Translations under genes and position numbers: made by a program
Origin: Rhodohalobacter sp. 614A
Lineage (GTDB): Bacteria > Bacteroidota > Rhodothermia > Balneolales > Balneolaceae
Direction of reading: 5' to 3'
Assembly: GCF_021462415.1 (NCBI RefSeq)
Contig: NZ_JAKEDS010000003.1
Coordinates: 186,001 to 250,000 of the forward strand
DNA length: 64,000 nucleotides
Part shown: piece after piece, positions 60,257 to 64,000 of the stretch
Position numbering within the stretch: position 1 is the first letter of the stretch
How the letters are laid out: every line of letters begins with the position of its first letter
Notes under the pieces: model-generated
Seen by the model: only the letters and a program-made list of their open reading frames with translations
Database searches by the model: none
What the model was told of the DNA's origin: nothing

Positions 60257-63200
60257 TTAGAAGTTCAGATTAACTCCAAAACTGAATGTTCGGGGTATGG
60301 GATATGATGTTTGATCAATACCCAACTGAGTATCGCCTTCAGCAGCTGCGGCTGTATTTACCTCAGGATTCGGACCGGGATAGTCTGTTAATATGAATGC
60401 ATTTTGAACACTTCCATATATTCGAAGCCTGTTGATGAAGCCACTGTCATTTACCGGGAATGTATACCCCAGAGTTATATTTCTAGCTGCCAGATAGCTA
60501 CCGTCATATACAAACCGAGAAGACCAGTAGTCACGCTCAATGAATGTAGATCCGGCAGCTACGCTACCATATCTTCCATCGCCGGGATCTTCAGGTGATC
60601 TCCACCTGTTGTTGATGTCGCTATAGACATTGAATACCCCGTCGAGATTTGTGAGATACTGCTCTTCTGTACGGAGAATATCGTTCCCGTAAGAGGCATT
60701 TAGGGTGAGTGAAAAATCAAAGTTTTTGTACTGAACCGTATTTGTGATTCCCATTGTAAAATCCGGATGAGGATTTCCGATAATCGTAAGATCATCACCA
60801 GTAGTAATAACTCCATCACCGTTTACATCTCTGTATTTTGCGGATCCCACAATCGAAGTAGCGTGTTTAGGGGAATTGTCGTATTCCTGCTGATTGTTGT
60901 AGATACCTTCGAAAACCATCCCATAAAACATACCAATGGGTGATCCGACCCGGGTGATGTTACTGGGGTTATTTCCACCTCCGGTAAATAATGCAGCATT
61001 TTCTGTTCCCAATGCCACCACTTCATTTCTATCGAAAGAAAGATTAAAGTCTGTACTCCAGGACATATCACTATTTTCGATATTGAATGTTCTTACAGTG
61101 AACTCATGTCCCCAAAACTTCAATTCTCCAATGTTGGTTTGGATGTTATCAAACCCGGAAGCTAAAGGAACCTCTACATTATAGAGAAGATCTTCGGTTC
61201 GCTTGTTGTAGTAATCATAGGAAAACTGAATCCTGTCATTAAGCAAGTAAACATCCATCCCAATGTTATACTCTTTATTTGTTTCCCAGCCAAGATTTCT
61301 GTCGCCCAGGTTATCTACTCCCCGTCCAGCTGACAATCCATTGCCAAAAGCATAATTAGCATTTTCAGGGCTGATTGTTGAGATGTGGGTGTAATTGCCA
61401 ATGTTGAAGTTACCAACAACCCCGTAACTTCCTCTCAATTTGAGGAAACTAATCAGTTCGGATTCCGGCATAAACGATTCTTCGGATACGATCCATCCGA
61501 CTGAAAGTGAAGGGAAATTACCCCAGCGGTTGTCTTCACCAAATCGTGAGGAACCATCTCTTCTGATTGATGCAGAAAAAAGATACTTGTCTTTATACGA
61601 GTAATTTACTCTTGCCAGGTACGATAAAAGAGTCCATTCCTGTACATCCGACTCAATAGTTTGTTGCCCGGCGGCACTGATCGTCTGTACTTTATCATCA
61701 GGATAATTTGATGCCGTTATATCGGTGTCCTCCATTTTATATTGCTGGGCTGTAAATCCGGCTAAACCATCAAAACTATGATCCCCGATATTCCGCTGAA
61801 AAGTCAGCGTGTTTTCATTCACCCATGATTGATACTCTCTTTCCAGCAGTGTTGCGTTTGGTATGATTGGAGGCGGGCTAAACAGAGCTCCTGTTGTAGA
61901 TGGATTGAAAGTAAAAAACCGGTCCGTACCAATATCCACGTTAGCAGAAGTTTTTAAACGCACTCCGTCTATTATTTCATACTCAATAATTGCATTAGAA
62001 ATAATCTGTGAACTCTTATCATCATTCACCCTTTCCTTGGCGGTGCGCAAAAAGTTTGGATTACCGAATGTAGCCGGGTCTGTTGCTGTTAACGGCATGG
62101 TACCATCCGGATTTCTTGCAGGAGCCAAAGGTGTAGACAACAAAGCACCACTAAGAATAGCATTTGCCCATGGTGCGCCATTGGTGGCTGAATTCGTGTT
62201 AAATGAAACATTTGGTGCAACGTTGAACCGAAAATTCAATCCTTCAATGGGACGAAATTCAGTATTAACCCGTAAAGAATATCTTTCGTAACCGGTTTCT
62301 ATTACAACACCTTCCTGGTTCAAATAACCAAGAATAGCAGTTGTACTGAAGGTTTCGCCTCCGGTACTTAAAGAAAGACTATAATCCTGCATTGGAGCGA
62401 TTTGAGTCACTTCTTCATACCAGTCAGTTCCCTCACCATATTGATCCGGATTCTGGAAAACTGGATCTACAGAATTGCCATTAAACTCAGCGATATCTTT
62501 TTGGAACTGGGCGTATTCTCTGGCGTTCATCACATCCGGCCGCCCTCTTTGTGGAATTTGCTGAACTCCATAGCTGGCATTGAAACTAACCTGCGTTTCT
62601 CCGGGGCGTGCTTTTTTGGTTTCTACCAATACCACTCCATTTGCAGCTCTCGATCCATAAAGAGAAGTAGCCGATGCATCTTTTAATACGCTAATACTTT
62701 CAATCTCATTTGGATTAATATTGCTGATATTTCCGGTAATGGGCATGCCGTCTACTACATAAAGGGGTTCGCTTCCGGCAGTAATCGAAGCCGCGCCCCT
62801 AATTCGCACAGCCATTCCTTCCCCGGGAATACCGGTATTTTGATTGATACTTACCCCGGCAAGTTTTCCCTGTAATTTTTGTGTTAATTGGGCAACAGGA
62901 AAATCCTGAAAGTCCTCAGTAGAAATATTTTGGATGGACCCAGTCATCTGTCGCGTCGATTGGGTTCCGTACCCAACGACTACAAGTTCATTAAGATTCG
63001 CGATACTTTCTTCCAACACTACATCAATAGCGGTACGACCATTAATCTGTTCTCTCACGGCTTGAAAACCGATATATGAGAATACCAACACACCATCAGA
63101 AGGTGCATCAAGAGAATATTCCCCATCCAGATTTGTGGTGGTTCCAGTATCAGTGCCGTCTAAAACTATTGACACACCTGGAAGTGTTTCTCCTGTAGTT

Positions 63201-63358
63201 GAAGTAACAGTTCCTGAAATTTCAATTGTTTGTGCCAGCGTAGTTCCGGTAAAGAATAAAGTAAGAAGAAGAGTAACTGTCAGACGCAAATAGCTCGTTG
63301 AGTAGTTGCATACAGAATCGAAAAAAAACTGAGACCGTAGCTTTTTATCTTTTTCCAT
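60257..63358 (-). CDS. susC: SusC/RagA family TonB-dependent outer-membrane transporter
   Basis: This 1033-residue outer-membrane transporter has a signal segment at about 24-42 (ending TLAQ), a carboxypeptidase-regulatory-like domain (about 45-115, ISGTVTSTTGETLPGVSIVL), a TonB box region, the plug with GYGTQSTRQMTGSI and VDGMPITGNISNINPNEIES, and a 22-strand barrel ending in SFGVNLNF. It should import oligosaccharides bound by SusD using TonB energy. It pairs with the downstream susD. The long N-terminal extension before the signal (about 23 residues) is unusual. A promoter-like element lies at 63671. Confidence 0.94.
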   Translation of the reverse strand: MEKDKKLRSQFFFDSVCNYSTSYLRLTVTLLLTLFFTGTTLAQTIEISGTVTSTTGETLPGVSIVLDGTDTGTTTNLDGEYSLDAPSDGVLVFSYIGFQAVREQINGRTAIDVVLEESIANLNELVVVGYGTQSTRQMTGSIQNISTEDFQDFPVAQLTQKLQGKLAGVSINQNTGIPGEGMAVRIRGAASITAGSEPLYVVDGMPITGNISNINPNEIESISVLKDASATSLYGSRAANGVVLVETKKARPGETQVSFNASYGVQQIPQRGRPDVMNAREYAQFQKDIAEFNGNSVDPVFQNPDQYGEGTDWYEEVTQIAPMQDYSLSLSTGGETFSTTAILGYLNQEGVVIETGYERYSLRVNTEFRPIEGLNFRFNVAPNVSFNTNSATNGAPWANAILSGALLSTPLAPARNPDGTMPLTATDPATFGNPNFLRTAKERVNDDKSSQIISNAIIEYEIIDGVRLKTSANVDIGTDRFFTFNPSTTGALFSPPPIIPNATLLEREYQSWVNENTLTFQRNIGDHSFDGLAGFTAQQYKMEDTDITASNYPDDKVQTISAAGQQTIESDVQEWTLLSYLARVNYSYKDKYLFSASIRRDGSSRFGEDNRWGNFPSLSVGWIVSEESFMPESELISFLKLRGSYGVVGNFNIGNYTHISTISPENANYAFGNGLSAGRGVDNLGDRNLGWETNKEYNIGMDVYLLNDRIQFSYDYYNKRTEDLLYNVEVPLASGFDNIQTNIGELKFWGHEFTVRTFNIENSDMSWSTDFNLSFDRNEVVALGTENAALFTGGGNNPSNITRVGSPIGMFYGMVFEGIYNNQQEYDNSPKHATSIVGSAKYRDVNGDGVITTGDDLTIIGNPHPDFTMGITNTVQYKNFDFSLTLNASYGNDILRTEEQYLTNLDGVFNVYSDINNRWRSPEDPGDGRYGSVAAGSTFIERDYWSSRFVYDGSYLAARNITLGYTFPVNDSGFINRLRIYGSVQNAFILTDYPGPNPEVNTAAAAEGDTQLGIDQTSYPIPRTFSFGVNLNF

Positions 63359-63740
63359 AGTATTTGTTTGTGGTTACGGGTTCAAATGGTTACAACAATG
63401 GACTTATTTTTTTGCTACTATCGACTCCATAAGCCAGGCTGCTGTAATTTTAAAACAGAAGTGTGTTATGGTAAACTTACTGTCTGTTCATTTTTAGAGA
63501 GGTTGCTTTATTTTATTTCTACTCTTTTTGATTTAATCTTTTTTTCACAAAGGCATTTCTATCATGAAAAGACCAGAGATTATAGGTAGGATTAACAGAA
63601 AAGGGCTTTTTATTTCATCGTACAAAAAGAATAACTACCGAATTTGATCTGTCAGAAGGAATTTTTGGGACAAAGATATACGTGTAGTTAGATGTGTAAA
63701 CCTAAAGGAAATTAACTGTGCAGGAAGGCAAATAATGGGC
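63359..63740 (-). promoter_or_regulatory. 382-base region upstream of susC
   Basis: No gene is visible. On the - strand, TATCTTTG at 63671-63678 matches the Bacteroidota -7 consensus TAnnTTTG, though the -33 TTG is not clear. Transcription from it would leave a leader of about 300 bases before the susC start, long enough for post-transcriptional control. The remainder is AT-rich without strong repeats. Confidence 0.4.
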
Positions 63741-64000
63741 CTAATCTCTCTTCATATTGGGTAAGATATTTATTCTGTCCTCTTCTTCTATTACTCTCAA
63801 AAGTCTTTCTAACTCTCCTGAACTCTCACAACCAATTTCTACCTCGTTGAATGGCATCTCTAAAATTCTATTTACCTGCTCTATCAGAATGGCATGATAT
63901 GGATTTTCCTCTAACCAGTCGTTCCATTTCTCTCTCTCAGCGTTTGTAATATTATTCTCCCCTTTTACCCAAGCCACAAAAGTATCATCATTAAGTAATT
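63741..64000 (-). CDS. FecR-like N-terminal domain protein, apparently short; 5' end beyond the window
   Basis: The reading frame continues past the right edge: codons up to 64000 read LLNDDTFVAWVKGENNITNA, so the true start is outside. The sequence WVKGENNITNAEREKWNDWL and HAILIEQVNRIL match the N-terminal DUF4880 part of FecR-type anti-sigma factors. A stop at 63741-63743 follows after MKRD, before any membrane span or FecR domain. It may be a truncated gene or a short stand-alone regulator. Usual FecR proteins have over 300 residues. Same strand as susC, 382 bases upstream. Confidence 0.6.
   Translation of the reverse strand, partial: LLNDDTFVAWVKGENNITNAEREKWNDWLEENPYHAILIEQVNRILEMPFNEVEIGCESSGELERLLRVIEEEDRINILPNMKRD

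Noticed and set aside
63368-63589. 73-codon + strand frame upstream of susC
   Set aside because: Cys/Phe-rich product with no homology, antisense to the leader of susC.

Overview
This 64 kb window looks like chromosomal DNA of an aerobic, AT-rich Gram-negative bacterium of the Bacteroidota / Rhodothermota / Balneolota group, most like the Balneolaceae. The taxonomic clues are a SusC/SusD pair with a FecR-type gene, an M56/BlaR1 peptidase fused to a TonB C-terminal domain, an ECF sigma factor paired with a TPR-containing Ser/Thr kinase, and many small lipoproteins with Bacteroidota-style lipoboxes. The taxonomy is inferred from gene content. I found no rRNA, tRNA or CRISPR array.

Layout. (1) 119-8324, + strand: housekeeping genes, namely a winged-helix-like small protein, a biotin carboxyl carrier protein, murA, rng with a long leader, hslV-hslU and a C-terminal processing protease, closed by a clear terminator. 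(2) 8377-10491, - strand: a tight dcd / BFD-ferredoxin / rsmE operon. (3) 10652-14719, + strand: a SLOG-family protein, a BlaI repressor with an M56-TonB sensor and a palindromic operator candidate, PspC, and a degenerate oxidoreductase-like protein. (4) 14741-24023, - strand: a DPP-IV-type peptidase and a fatty-acid beta-oxidation cluster (fadD, fadN, fadA, dienoyl-CoA-reductase-like SDR). Both lower gaps of this cluster hold copies of one inverted-repeat element, and one copy carries a 5'-truncated four-helix-bundle (IVP-type) gene. (5) 24135-38915: mostly + strand, a loose set of thioesterase, VOC protein, lipoproteins, an S41 protease followed by the remnant of a second copy, hydrolase, M23 peptidase, orphan trpF-like gene, response regulator, sulfotransferase/glycosyltransferase pair, Gfo/Idh/MocA oxidoreductase and CPBP protease. 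(6) 38947-46006: a Ser/Thr kinase-TPR and ECF sigma pair, divergent from a coiled-coil outer-membrane barrel protein and a lipoprotein with an InlB-like repeat. (7) 46039-64000, - strand: a rhamnose utilisation locus.

Region 7 reads as one pathway. SusC/SusD would import rhamnose-containing glycans, and a GH78 rhamnosidase would release L-rhamnose. An NCS1-type permease is the only inner-membrane transporter in the locus. RhaI isomerase, a rhamnulokinase and a fused aldolase/dehydrogenase (RhaEW type) give dihydroxyacetone phosphate and lactate, and LutABC oxidises lactate to pyruvate. A previously unlisted 57-residue membrane protein lies between rhaEW and rhaI. Hairpins with U-tracts between susD and the rhamnosidase, between the rhamnosidase and the permease, and between rhaI and the kinase suggest stepped expression.

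The observations most worth following up are the NCS1-type permease in the rhamnose locus, the small membrane protein, the twin inverted-repeat insertions in the fad cluster, the palindromes inside coding sequence of the rhamnulokinase and lutB, and the sigma/kinase/coiled-coil-barrel locus.
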